A stretch of 64,000 nucleotides of DNA from Emydura subglobosa (Eukaryota > Chordata > Testudines > Chelidae), in contig ML680055.1 in the NCBI GenBank assembly GCA_007922225.1, positions 523,496-587,495 on the forward strand, written 5' to 3'. The notes under the pieces are model-generated. The model made no database searches, was not told where the DNA came from, and saw only the letters and a program-made list of their open reading frames with translations. The translations under genes were made by a program, and so were the position numbers. Shown here one piece after another: positions 9,506-19,977 of this stretch; within the stretch, counting starts at the first letter, position 1; every line of letters starts with the position of its first letter.

Positions 9506-11334
9506 TTCCAGATCCCAAGGCATAGTTTCACCCCGTGCTCTGCAGTCAGCTGGCAGCTCTCCAGGTATTTCTCGCTCTGTGTGTGTGCAGGGCCCCGCAA
9601 ATAAGGTCTTGAGCCCACTTCGGTCTTCTAGCAAGAGCTCCTGCAGCAGGGGCCAAACTTGCCTTAACTGCGATACAGTTGCCAGGGTTGGCTCTGCTGT
9701 AATTGTCTCACCCACACTGGGGATGTGCAGGGATGGGGGAGAAAATAACCCCCTTGCAGGCTGGTCAGACTGCTGTCAAATGGGTGCTTAGGAAGCCATG
9801 CACACGAACATGCACACATGCACGCGCAGACACACCGTAAACTAACACATGATCTTTAATCCAAACTCCTCCAGCACTTCCAGCTTCCCAGCTCTCCCTC
9901 CTCAAGATAGCCTGGCCTCCAGCGGTAGAAGCCAGTCATCTGTCAGGTGAGAGACAGAAATAACATTCCAACACTTGTTCGTGATGAATGATCCCATGAG
10001 CTTCTCATAAGGGAAGGGATGCTAATCTTAGTGTGCGGGCCATATTCTCACCTGGCCCATTACAGTCTGCCTCTGTTTGGAGACAGGATTCTTCTGCTCT
10101 TCCAGTCCCAAAACTGTTGTGTAGCTGCTGTAAATGCCGTGCTCCACTGTAGTGGTGGCTGCATTTTCCCTATGGTGTAATGTCGAGCTCCAGTGACGCA
10201 TTCTGAGATCTTTTGTGCTAGTGAAATGCAGGATGTTATTTCTCATGACCAGTATTACACACAAAAACCTACATTAAAATAATGGTAGTTAGGTTGCAAA
10301 GTAAAGCACTTGAAAGATAGGAAATGTCAATTTATGGCTGCCCAAGCAAACTTAATTATGTCCCCATCGTGAGCAGTGAACAATGGAAAACTAGTTTGTA
10401 ATCATTTAATTCTAGACTGAATCATAATGCACAAAGGGTCCAAACTGAGTTGGTGTGGGTCACCATAAATCTTCTATTTCCTAACCTTGGAGTGTTGACT
10501 TTGCAACCCAAATATTGTTCTTTTTAAGCAGATTTTTTGTAATTTCCTATGTTTAAAAATAGCAAAAACTAATGATATTATGTGCATCTGTAACAACAAC
10601 CTCCCCCATGTATCATCAGCATCGCTTGAACCCAGACGCTGCATTCAGCTCACCTAGAAGTTGACCTACAGGGCTCACTGTATTAGCTAGCACTAAGAGA
10701 AGTCTGTTACCCCAGATGGGGATGGGGTGCTGGGTTTGTGGAGTGGTTGGGGGCAGGGAGCCTGACCTGACCCGCTTTTTCTCCCCCACCCCCAGAGTTG
10801 TGGGAGTTTCTGCCCCATATAGTTCCCCATATGAGGTGGAAATGGGCTACTGGGGCAATGTGCTGGATTGGAGGTGCCAGTCTAGCTCTCTAGCCTCCCC
10901 CGACTCCTGGCTACACCTGCTCTCTTAGTTCTAATGCCGTCTGTGCTGCTGCTGCTCCTCTTGCCGAGGTGCTGGTGTGAGCTCAGCCGCTGAGTAGTCA
11001 GTGATTTTGGCAGGCTGCCCACATTTCCCTGACAATACAAGCAGCAGAGGCGGAATGGGAATTTTTTAATACTTTACCTCTTGGCCAAATCTGAATGGAA
11101 TTTCATGGACCTTCGATAGCCTGAGGGGATTCCCCCTGCGAACATCAGGGGCCCGCGGCAAACACTGGAGGAGTGCAAGTATTGCAAAGAACAGTCACAA
11201 GAGACCCTTACAGCCGAAAGCAGGAGGCAGCTTAGCACAGGGTGTTGCTCTCAGATCCTCTCATGACAACATGGAGGCAAATCGACAGCTTATGCCTGAT
11301 GCTAGTGGTACAAGGAGAGGTGGGTTCTGTTCAC
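9506..11334. other. Mostly single-copy sequence, nothing recognised
   Basis: No repeat family or coding domain is evident. The 174-residue frame 9267-9791 (plus) begins in the CR1 tail and runs into this region; it is a chance frame. A minus frame of 78 residues (10,028-10,264) has no recognisable motif. The stretch 10,270-10,610 is AT-rich. Confidence 0.4.
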
Positions 11335-11505
11335 TGCTCTGCCCTTACCTTTGGTGTGAGTCATTTCCCTTTGTCTGTGTAGATCATAAGCTTTTTGAGG
11401 CAGGGACCGTTTGTTAGGATGTTTATACACCACCTTGCACAATCGGGTCCAATCCAGATTGGGCCTTCCAGGTGCTCCCATGGTACAAATGATAAATGCT
11501 GTTAA
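11335..11505 (+). repeat. MIR-type SINE, 3' half
   Basis: The block TAGATCATAAGCTTTTTGAGG (about 11,381), CAGGGACCG, CACCTTGCACAATCGGG and a final GGTACAAATGATAAATG form the tail of the amniote MIR SINE in plus orientation. The tRNA-like head is missing or too diverged to see. Confidence 0.75.
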
Positions 11506-13465
11506 CCAGAGAGACACCACAGCAGCTACTTGTCTAAAACACAGCCCTTATGGCTGGAGTTCTGCAGAGCTTTAATGGAGCAAGGCTGCCCTGAAATCCA
11601 AGAAGCAAGCACGTCACTCTGCCAGGAATAATTTGGCCCTTTAGAGTTTATTCCTGGCTGCTGGCCAGACAGATCCGCACCTCAGCAAAAAAAGCTCATC
11701 TCCGGCAGAGCCACTGCAAGCAGGGTGTGTTTCACAATCCTCCACAGGAGCCCCCGGCTCTGAGAGGGATGGTTCTGAGCTGTTTTGTGCGGGGGCTGCT
11801 GCGGTGACAGGCGTCGCTAGCTGTTTATCAGCTCCAAACGTGTAAAAATTTCATAACTATAGAGGAAGTGTGTGGGGGCGGCGGGCTTCGGACGGGGGAA
11901 CAATCGGCTGAAAGAGATAGCTGTCTGGGCGCCAGGGTGGGTCCCCAGGGGAAGGGATGCGGGGGTTTGTCCTAGTTTTTTTTTGCCTGAGATCTGAATG
12001 TATAATTGTGGGAGGAGACAAGAGAGAAAATGAGCTGAAGCCTCCTAACGCAGAGGCCGGTCCTTATAAGTAAAGGGCCACATGTCTCCTTTTATCACCA
12101 GCCATAATTCCCTCCCGGGCTCAAAGGCAGCAGTGAAAAGAGCAGGACTGGTTCAAACTTCCTTATGATCTCCGTGGCAACCATCCCTGCAGGAGCCTTT
12201 TCTTCCTTTCCCCCTTTCCTCTTTTGTTGTTGTTGTTGTGTCATTAAAACTTCCCTCCCCAAGGGCCAGGACTGAATCCCTACCCAGCGGCTTCACAGCC
12301 GCTGCCTCAGCCCTGCTGCCTGCCTCCAGCCCAGCTCTTGCCTTTCCAGAGCAGCTGCCCTTGCTGAAAAGTCTGGAGTGGCCACTCCCAGGATGGTGGG
12401 AATGGAAGCAAAGACTTGATGGTTTTTTGTGGGGGCCTCTTATTTCTAGCCCACACAGGCCCTTCTTTTTCAGTCTGCCCCATAGATTGGCCTTCAGCCT
12501 TCGGGGCTTTTAAAGTCCCCAGGGAAAGTTGCCTGCACAGATCCTGCTCCCATTCAAAAGCCCTGAAAAGCTGCTCAGTGCAGCCTGTTACACTTAGAAC
12601 CAGATGGGCCCAACCCAAAACCAGGATGTCTACAGCCTCAAGCTGTGATCCTGCTCCAGCTCGGGTCCATCTCTCACGACAATGGGCCAAAGCCAGTAGT
12701 GAGTCTGGGTTACCCTCATGGGGCCTAAACGGGCCTTTTTCTGCAGCCCTCAGGATGTAACCCAGCAGTTTTGTCTTCCTTAGATTTCCTTAGACTCACC
12801 TTGGAATTTGGTCCAACAGCTTTACAACGGCCAGTGCCTGGGACTCCTGACCTGAGATGCAGAGTGTTAGCTCAGAACAGGAGTTGCTAGCAATCCATAC
12901 ACACAGAGCAGGCTGTTGCCCTCACATGCAGACCAACAGGACAAAATTTCAAATGAGCTCATGGCCCAATTGTACAATAAAGCTCAGGATGCCGAGTGCT
13001 GAGCTCTTTTGAAAAGTCTGGCCTGACAGGTCTGATTCCCCCCTGTCATGTAGCCTGGCCATTGCCTGCACTGGTGCAGTGTGTGTGCAAATTGCTTCCA
13101 GATCAGAATGGCCACAGTTTCACACCCATTTGCACTCAGGGTGGATGTAGATGACAGCACAAGGTGCAAGGAAGCATAGCCTCTGGTCCATTATCCTTTA
13201 CAGGTGATACAATCACTAGTACAGCAAGTGCACTTATGGGAGCCATCTACCAGGGGAGGCTAGTGTAAAAGATTTTGTGTGCCTGAACCTGAGCAGTGCT
13301 GAGCACCCTCATTCCCCAAAGGGCATGTCAGGACGAGTGGCATGGCAAGCTTCTTCTCCACAGCCTCACCAATATGCCACTAACTTGACCTGGAGAGTAA
13401 ATTCAGTCTTCAGGTCCCTCCAGGCCTTTTCCTCCCTGCTGCGACTGCCAGTCAGAAGCCTTTTT
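11506..13465. other. Single-copy region with a possible regulatory block
   Basis: No repeat or gene is recognised. The part 11,700-12,180 is unusual: low in repeats, alternately G-rich and AT-rich, with two TTATCA (GATA-type) sites at about 11,828 and 12,094 and a CCTTATAAG block (about 12,061) near CCATAATTCC (12,102). A short TTG repeat lies at 12,224-12,239. The frames at 12,238-12,760 show no domain. Confidence 0.3.
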
Positions 13466-13789
13466 GGGTATGTCTGCACAGCACAGTAAGCCGGGTACTG
13501 TGTGACCCGCACCTGCAGGCTTGGTGTGTCCAAGCCCATGCTTGAGTGTCCACGCTGCACTGGAAACACAAGCCTTGCTGGCACTACGCAAAGCCGAGTC
13601 AGAACTGCAGCTTCTGTGGGCACATACCCTCATGTCCCAGGATTCCTAACACCCCGCTGGCCAAAACGATTCCCCGGCTTGGTTCACAGCGGGCTGGGGG
13701 AGAACTCGTCTGTCTTGCCCACAGGAATTGATCAGAAGTGGTTTCAGCTGGTTTTGCTTGTCAGTGCATCCAACCGAAGCACTCCCAGC

Positions 13790-15030
13790 AGCGTACGCCA
13801 GCAACATGGATCAAGACACGGTAGAAGAACTCCACTTCATGCTGTCAGTCCTGTTTTGGGAATCAGAAATAGCATCTGCGAGATGCTGTTGGACATTTTG
13901 GCGGCAGTTTGTGACCTGCCAAAGGCACCTTTTGGAGATGGGTGCTGACATGCCAGCCACAACCTTGCTGATGCTGGTCGTAGCTGCAGATCTCCCCTGT
14001 GTCGAGTGCACTCCTGGCGCAGGGCCACAAACACAGACTGGTGGGATCACACGGTCATGCAGACATGGGTTGACCAACTGTGGCTCCAGAACTTTTACAT
14101 GGAGAAGCAGATGTTCCTAGAGGTTCGTGACCAGCTTGCTCATATCTTACTGTGTCAGGACACCCACACGAGATAGACCGTGCCAGTCCTAAAGCAGTTC
14201 GCTATTGCCATCTAGAAGCTGGCTACCGCAGACTGCCACAGGTCCATGGCTAACCAGTTTGAAGATGGCAAATCAACTGTGGGTGTTGTGACAAAGATTT
14301 GTGAGGCATTCAGGACTGTGATGTACCCAAAAGTGACTGCCATTCCAGATGATCCTGAAATAATTGCTGGGTTTCAGAAAATGGGCTTTCCAAACTGCGC
14401 TAAAGCCACTTATGGGATTCATATGCCCATAGTCTGCCCTCTGCAAGAAGCACAAGTACATAAAGCACAAAAGATACTACTCCATCTTTATGCCCTGGTC
14501 ACCCACGGGGCAGCGTCATGGTACCAGGGTGTCCTGAATATCTGGACTTTACCTTCATGGACCAGATGGGACATTATTCCCACTGAATCACATTGTTATA
14601 AATGGAGTCACTGTCCCTGTTTTTAGTCCAGAGGACCCTGATCATCCCCTGTTGTCATGGCATCTGACACAGAACCCTGATTTCAGAGGACCTGGCAGGT
14701 CCAACTGCACATTCAGTAGCTGTGGGATTGTGGTGGAATGTGCATTTGGCAAATTGACATCCCTTTGGCACTGCCTTCAGAACTGTTTGGATGCCAGGCA
14801 TCAGTGCAGTCAGTATTATCATGGCCTGCTGTGACCTGCACAATGTCTGTGAGGAAAAAGGGAGACCTTTTCACCAGAAGTGGACTCAAGTCACTGCTGG
14901 ATTTCTGTACCAGAACACCCAGACAGACAGTGCGCCGATTAGGACTGATGCTGAATCCACACACACAACAGAAATCAGGAATGTTTTGTGTTTGCATGGT
15001 CCCATGCAAATGGTATTTAAGGTTGTGTAG
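13790..15030 (+). pseudogene. Harbinger DDE transposase, broken
   Basis: This enzyme would cut and paste the element using the DDE_Tnp_4 nuclease fold. Readable parts, spread over three frames: the helix-turn-helix region GKSTVGVVTKICEAF (about 14,270-14,315); EIIAGFQKMGFPNCAKAT and YGIHMPI (about 14,358-14,430); VPVFSPEDPDHPLLSW (about 14,612-14,660, usual GDPAYPLLPW); IVVECAFGKLTSLWHCL (about 14,728-14,778); and IIMACCDLHNVCEEKGRPF (about 14,814-14,870). The first catalytic Asp (usual AIDGTHI) is Tyr here. The Glu of the VE.AFG block is kept. Several frameshifts and stops make it dead. Confidence 0.85.
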
Positions 15031-15609
15031 TGCAGGTGCAGGGCAGCTCTGGGGTTTGTTTAAATGTCTTGGCATTCTGTATTATGAATTTTGTAAACAC
15101 ATGCATGAAATGTATGGAGATGAGTTATGCATTTTATCAGTACGGGCTATGCACTTCAACTGATGGTGTATGGCTTACTGTGTGACAGTTTGTACATTTT
15201 TATTATGAAATGTATTGAGAATGGGCATGTGATGACATTCATTACAGTTTGTGCCACTTTTAACTTTACATAGAGTAAAACTTGCTACTGCAGCCTTGTA
15301 TGCAAATGCAACACTAGATTTTACTCATGTATTGACATATCAATGTAAGAAGCAGAAAGGCAGACCAGTCGCCATCAAAATGTACAAAACAATAAACAAA
15401 CTCAGTGCAAAATGGTGAAAGGTGCATGTACCCAAATGACATGGCCTGCTAGTCTTGGATGTCCCTGCTCTCTGCTGTCCTTGGCCTTTCTGGTGCATTT
15501 TGTACATGTGGGTCACGACTGGACTGGATGAATGCACCACATGTGCTACTTTTCATTACCTGTGATATGGTCCAGCTAGCCCTTGAATTGTCCAAAGGTT
15601 GCACAATCT

Positions 15610-15783
15610 CTAGCACATGGTAGCAGGAAGGGGACTAAGGGTGTGGTGCAGGATCAGAAGCTGGTAGCCATCAATGCAAGTAGTTGCTCCTTCTGCTACA
15701 TTGTCTTCCTCCCTCAACCTGCGGCCATGCTCCATGAACCTGTCTGTCACCCTTTCCTTGCACTTCTTCTTAGCACTAGCCAT
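15610..15783 (-). CDS. Short intact frame in the Harbinger element, function unknown
   Basis: This is a 57-codon ATG-to-stop frame, opposite to the transposase. It starts MASAKKKCKERVTDRF and is basic at the N-terminus. Harbinger elements usually carry a second gene for a Myb/SANT-like DNA-binding protein that helps the transposase enter the nucleus. Position and orientation would allow this to be the first exon or a remnant of that gene, but I see no SANT tryptophan pattern. It may equally be a chance frame. Confidence 0.25.
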   Translation of the reverse strand: MASAKKKCKERVTDRFMEHGRRLREEDNVAEGATTCIDGYQLLILHHTLSPLPATMC

Positions 15784-16185
15784 CACTTATACACATGAGG
15801 GTGTGTTTCCAGTTGAGCAGTCCGCTTTGAAATGAAGGGTTGAACACTGACAGTTGCATTTAAACCAGGAGGCTGCTTCTGGCTCCTGTGGAGCAAGTAG
15901 AAAGTTTTGGGATGGGCAGGCCCAGGGGATTATGGGATAATGTCGGGGGACTCTCCTGACCTAAGTCTGGTGACTCAAACTTGAGTTGCATCCACATTGG
16001 AAAATGCCTCAGCTTTGACCTGTGTCATAGTGGGACTCATCCCAGCAGGGTCCATGAGCTGAGTCCAGAGCTGAGTCCAGAGCTGTTCCTGGCCGGAGTC
16101 AGACTGATTTCTGTGTGGACAGAAGCAGGGCTTGGGCTTAAACCTGAATGAGAGCAGAAGCTCAGTGTGCTGTGTAGACATACAC

Positions 16186-16977
16186 TTTATGACCTGGGCA
16201 CTGTCCAGTTGGAAATGGGCTGAGACCCATGAAACCCATTTCGCAAAGGCCACCAAACAGATGCCAGGTGGTAATTACTTTCGGTCACGGGGCGTCCCTT
16301 ACTGGAGTCTTGCACCACATCTTGGGCCAGCTCTGCAGGCAGTGAGGTTGCATCCCTCAGCTGTTATCCTGGCTTGCTGGCATCGCTGGAGGGGGAATTA
16401 TGGGACGACAATTCCAACGAGAGAGTAAAGCAAGGTGGGATTAGAGCTATGCCCATGCTCACAGCAGAGTCACAGCAATTGAGAAGAGCTTGTATTCAGA
16501 GAGGATGTGGCAAAATCTCACATTAGGGGACAACATCACTGGCATCTTCCTGCAGATGTTACCGCTTGCAGCCAGAACTACCTCATGTGGGAGCCCATGG
16601 GCAGTGACTGGTGACATGCAAGATTGGAGTCCTTTGGCTTCGGTAGCGTGTGCACCTGCCCGCACCAGAGCTGCCCTTGGCCCTTGTAATTTCAGGTTAC
16701 AACAGGCTGGAAAGTTACAACCAGCAGCAAAAATACCAGGCTTCATTTCTTGGTTTTATATTCTCCTGCCAAAGGACATCCCCAGGCTGGGACCCAGAGA
16801 GAGCACTGGAATGGTCCATTTGTGCTCCTTTAACTCTCCTCTCCTCCTGCAAAATGGTGAGTCCCCTTAGACTTGGGGCACTTGGAACACTAAATAAACC
16901 CTCAGTTTGCCCTTCCCAATAGCAAAGCCACATGCACCGCAGCCCTTCCAACCACACCTTGCCTGTGCCCGAGATTA
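16186..16977. other. No recognisable feature
   Basis: Open frames up to 126 residues occur on both strands (16,490-16,870 plus is longest) but none has a recognisable domain, and no repeat family stands out. Confidence 0.35.
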
Positions 16978-17081
16978 CTCCCCTGAATTCATGACTACAT
17001 CACAGAACTATGACACAGGTTCTCNNNNNNNNNNCTCCCCTGAATTCATGACTACATCACAGAACTATGACACAGGTTCTC
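16978..17081. other. Assembly gap (10 N) flanked by an identical 47-base repeat
   Basis: The Ns are 17,025-17,034. The 47 bases before the gap (16,978-17,024) are identical to the 47 after it (17,035-17,081), both beginning CTCCCCTGAATTCATG and ending CACAGGTTCTC. This is the pattern left when two overlapping contig ends are joined by a fixed-size gap rather than merged. The 71-residue frame crossing it is an artefact. Confidence 0.9.
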
Positions 17082-17670
17082 CGGAAACTACTCTGCTTGG
17101 AAGAGCTCAGATACTGCAGTGACAGGTTGCAGTATGAAACCCTAAAAGAGATCAGTAGATGTTTTCAGCAGAAGCGAGCAGGTGTACACACACTCACACT
17201 ACTGCTCATCAAGCTCGCAGGGTATAAATAGCATGGTAGCCACAGCAGCACGGGGAGTGCCAGCAGAGGCATGTTGGAGCTGTGCCAGCTACAAGACCAC
17301 TGCTTTCAGGTGAGTTTTGTACTCAGCATGGCTCAGCTATGCTTCCGCTGCCCCTCCCCAAGCTACGGCTGCTACCCTGCTATTTACACGCACGTGAGCT
17401 TGATGAGAACTAGCCTGGTGGGTATACACATGCCGGGCAATCACACCTGCAGCCGTAGCCTAACAGCAATGCCTAACTTCTTCCAAGACGGAGCAGCGCT
17501 CACATGCCAGGAAAAAAACTTGCAAAACCATGTGTAAGAGCACCACCTGGTGATGCCCGCTGTAACAATACAGTAGGCCACACTGTGTTTTGTCTTACAC
17601 TGGTGCAGTGACTCCGTCGAGTTCAGCGGGGTAGTGCTGGTGTAGCTGAAGGCAGACTTGACTCCCATTG
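17082..17670. other. No recognisable feature
   Basis: Only short frames (longest 88 residues, 17,271-17,537 plus, with no recognised motif). A GGTATAAATAGC block at 17,220-17,231 resembles a TATA box, but nothing downstream supports a promoter. Confidence 0.3.
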
Positions 17671-17720
17671 TCTGTAAAGTGCTTTGGGATCCTTCTGATG
17701 AAAGTTGCTATAGAAAATGG
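17671..17720 (+). repeat. Amniote SINE tail fragment
   Basis: GTAAAGTGCTTTGGGATCC followed by GATGAAAGTTGCTATAGAAA is the 3' tail of an old amniote SINE. The same tail appears, inverted and with its body, at 32,755-33,015. Confidence 0.6.
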
Positions 17721-17734
17721 AGGAATTATCATTA

Positions 17735-17845
17735 GACAATTAGACCTGAGGAAGCGCTCTGTGTAACTCGAAGACTTGTCTCTCTCACCAGCAGAAGTTG
17801 GTCCAATAAAAGACATGACCTCACCCACCTTGTGTCTCCATTAGA
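17735..17845 (-). repeat. Half of a dispersed foldback repeat
   Basis: GACCTGAGGAAGCGCTCTG, then CTCTCACCAGCAGAAGTTGG and TCCAATAAAAGACATGACCTC match one arm of the foldback repeat at 59,748-59,900, where both arms are present. Family unnamed here; no coding capacity. Strand is arbitrary. Confidence 0.6.
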
Positions 17846-18534
17846 CAATCTGCCATCTACTGTAGCATGAGGACTGGGGCCTTGTAGTCCACTAAGAGTA
17901 GCAGCTTATTGTTGCTTTGGGTGTTTGTATATTAATTAGGAAGGAATTTTCTTACTCAGTTAGTGTATTTGACTGGCTTCCTATGGTCTCCCCAAGATCT
18001 GTCTCTAATTCTCTGTGATGGAGCAGAAGATCAAAAAGCAAATCAGGCTTCAAACTGCTATGGGCTTTTCCAGCCAGGATGTGAAGAAAGCAAGTAAGCG
18101 AGCATCTTTGTGACTCTTTTGGCCGGTGTCTCTGATAGTCCCAGCTCAGCAGGCAGGCAGGATTTCCAGAGCAGAAGGTGGTTTTTATTGCTTGGTGGTA
18201 ATAGCAGCCTCCAGTGTATCCAGTCCAGGTTTCTTCTCACATGACAGGAGAGCAGTGGGTCCCTGGCTACAAAACAAGAATTACATGATTAAGAGGATAA
18301 AAAGGTCTGGAATCAGAATGATCCCAGCCATCTCCACACCAAACCGCACTGGAAAGGGTCGTGTTCACAGCAAGAGATGGGGAAGGCTCCAGAGCAAAGA
18401 GCTTGACATGGGGCAGGATGTAAAGCTGGACAGACGCTCCTGGGAATTTTACTGAGACTGGTGTGAAATGAAAGGCACAGCAGTAGGCAGGGCTGGCATT
18501 AGCGCTGTGGAGTATAGTAGCTCCTGAGTGTCAG
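17846..18534. other. No recognisable feature
   Basis: A 109-residue plus frame (18,126-18,455) has no recognisable domain. No repeat was identified. Confidence 0.35.
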
Positions 18535-18640
18535 CCGAACGCTCCTTTGGGCAGGAACTGTCTGTTTAGCCTATAAATGTACAGCACCTTGTACAACAGG
18601 GGCCTGATCACTGACTGGGGCCGCTGAGTATTCCCATCAT
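18535..18640 (+). repeat. MIR-type SINE tail
   Basis: TTTGGGCAGGAACTGTCTGT, ATGTACAGCACCTTGTACAAC and GGGGCCTGATCACTGACTGGGG form the MIR tail in plus orientation. The head is lost. Confidence 0.7.
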
Positions 18641-18711
18641 GCTCGGCCACCCAACAGCTGGGCAGATGAAAGGAAACACAGTGAAGTCAGTCAGTCAATG
18701 GTGCGTGGCAG

Positions 18712-19977
18712 TCATGTGGGAGAAGAGCACAAGGCGCGAGCGGCCGCCCTTCCCCCAGTGGCCATAGGGCTATGCGCAATATGGACATGTGCAGACTCTG
18801 CTTCCTGGCTCACCTGCAGGCTCAGCCTGAGCTCTCTGATGGCTTCCCAGGGTGATGGCACCTGCCTGGACCCGGCTCCTCCAGACTGAGCAGCTGTGGG
18901 CAGGGCTCTCCCATTGTCAGGGGAATGCTGAATTCCTTGAGATTCTGCTCGACCTTGACACTGTATTGGAGATTTGGCCTTCCTCTGCAGTGCGGGTAGT
19001 TCTTGAGCTGGCTGTTGAGCACAGCCTTCGTCAGACAGTCTTGAGGCATGCGCTTCACGTGTCCCAGCCTGCGAAGCCTGCAAGTGTCTCCACAGACTGC
19101 AGGCCGGGTCTCTCAAGGATCTCGTTGTTAGTGATCCGTTGGTACCAAGTCACTCCAAGGATTTTTCTGAGACAAAGAATCCAGGAGCTGTTCAATCTCT
19201 GCTCCTGCATGGAGTACGTGACCCAGCTTCACAGCTGAGGACTGAGGACACAAGCCTGAGAAACGGACACCTTTTTCAGGGTTATCAGCTTGTTGTTCCA
19301 GACACATGATGAGGTAGGTTTGCCAAAGGTGACAGAGGCTTTGCCGATTCTCACATCAAGTTCTGTATCAAGGCTAAGTGAGCTGGGTAAAGTTGAGCCA
19401 AGATAGCAGAAGTGATCCACGTTGTCCAGAGCTTCATTACTGACATAGACTGTAGGTTGGATGTTAGTGCCCTGTGACATGACAATTGTTTTCTTAATAC
19501 TGATTACCATGTCGAACTGGATACATGCATCAGAGAACTTATTCATCATGATCTGCAATTCATCAGGTGAATTAGAGATGCATGCAGCGTCATCTGCGAA
19601 AAGCAGATCCCGAATAGTGAGCTGGGTGACATGCGTTTTGCTCTGAAATTGCCTGATGTCTGTTCTTGATTCAATTAGTACGCCAGATTGATCAGTTCCG
19701 AAAGCGTACTTCAGAAGAATAGAGAAGAAGATGCCAAAGCCGGTAGGTGCTAAAATGCAGCCTTGCTTGATGCCAGTATCAGTGCTAAACTCAGATGATG
19801 TTTCATTTTCACACTGGATGGTTGTCTTCATTCCCTCATGGAACTCCTCGAATAGGGAGAGCACTTCTTGTGGGCAGCCAATTTTCAACAGGATCTTATC
19901 GATGCCATTCCTGCTAACCGTGTCGAAGGCCTTTCATAGGTCAACAAATGCTACATAGAGAGGTGCCTGTTGTTCAG
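18712..19977 (-). pseudogene. Non-CR1 LINE, copy 1, 3' part (RT to C-terminus)
   Basis: On the minus strand the 219-residue frame 19,229-19,888 holds the RT core: GCPQEVLSLFEEFHEGM, GIKQGCILAPTGFGIF, LLFADDAACISNSPDELQ (catalytic FADD intact, about 19,595), IKKTIVMSQG, and HFCYLGSTL. Further on, decayed blocks such as VKRMPQDCLTKAVLNSQLKN (about 18,990-19,050) form the typical C-terminal region ('GHVxRMPxxRLPKxxL') of this LINE type, reaching the 3' end near 18,712. It is clearly distinct from CR1. I cannot fix the clade by eye (RTE-like is possible). The element continues at 20,994-21,439 beyond an inserted LTR. Confidence 0.85.

Larger units (their letters stand above)
13466..16185 (+). mobile_element. 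PIF/Harbinger DNA transposon, about 2.7 kb, inactive
   Basis: Both ends are visible. The left end begins GGGTATGTCTGCACAGCACA (13,466) and the right end is its near inverse (TGTGCTGTGTAGACATACAC, ending about 16,185). A 3-base TTT on each side could be the target duplication, consistent with the family. Inside are a broken DDE transposase (13,790-15,030, plus) and a short antisense frame (15,610-15,783). The size fits an autonomous Harbinger element. Confidence 0.8.

Noticed and set aside
12238..12760. Pair of plus frames of 91 and 114 residues as exons
   Set aside because: No domain, no clear splice context, opposite strand equally open (127 residues).
16907..17122. 71-residue frame with a duplicated peptide
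   Set aside because: It spans the N gap and repeats because the gap flanks are duplicated.
17215..17235. TATA box of a host promoter (GGTATAAATAGC)
   Set aside because: Good match to the word, but no coding sequence or first exon follows.
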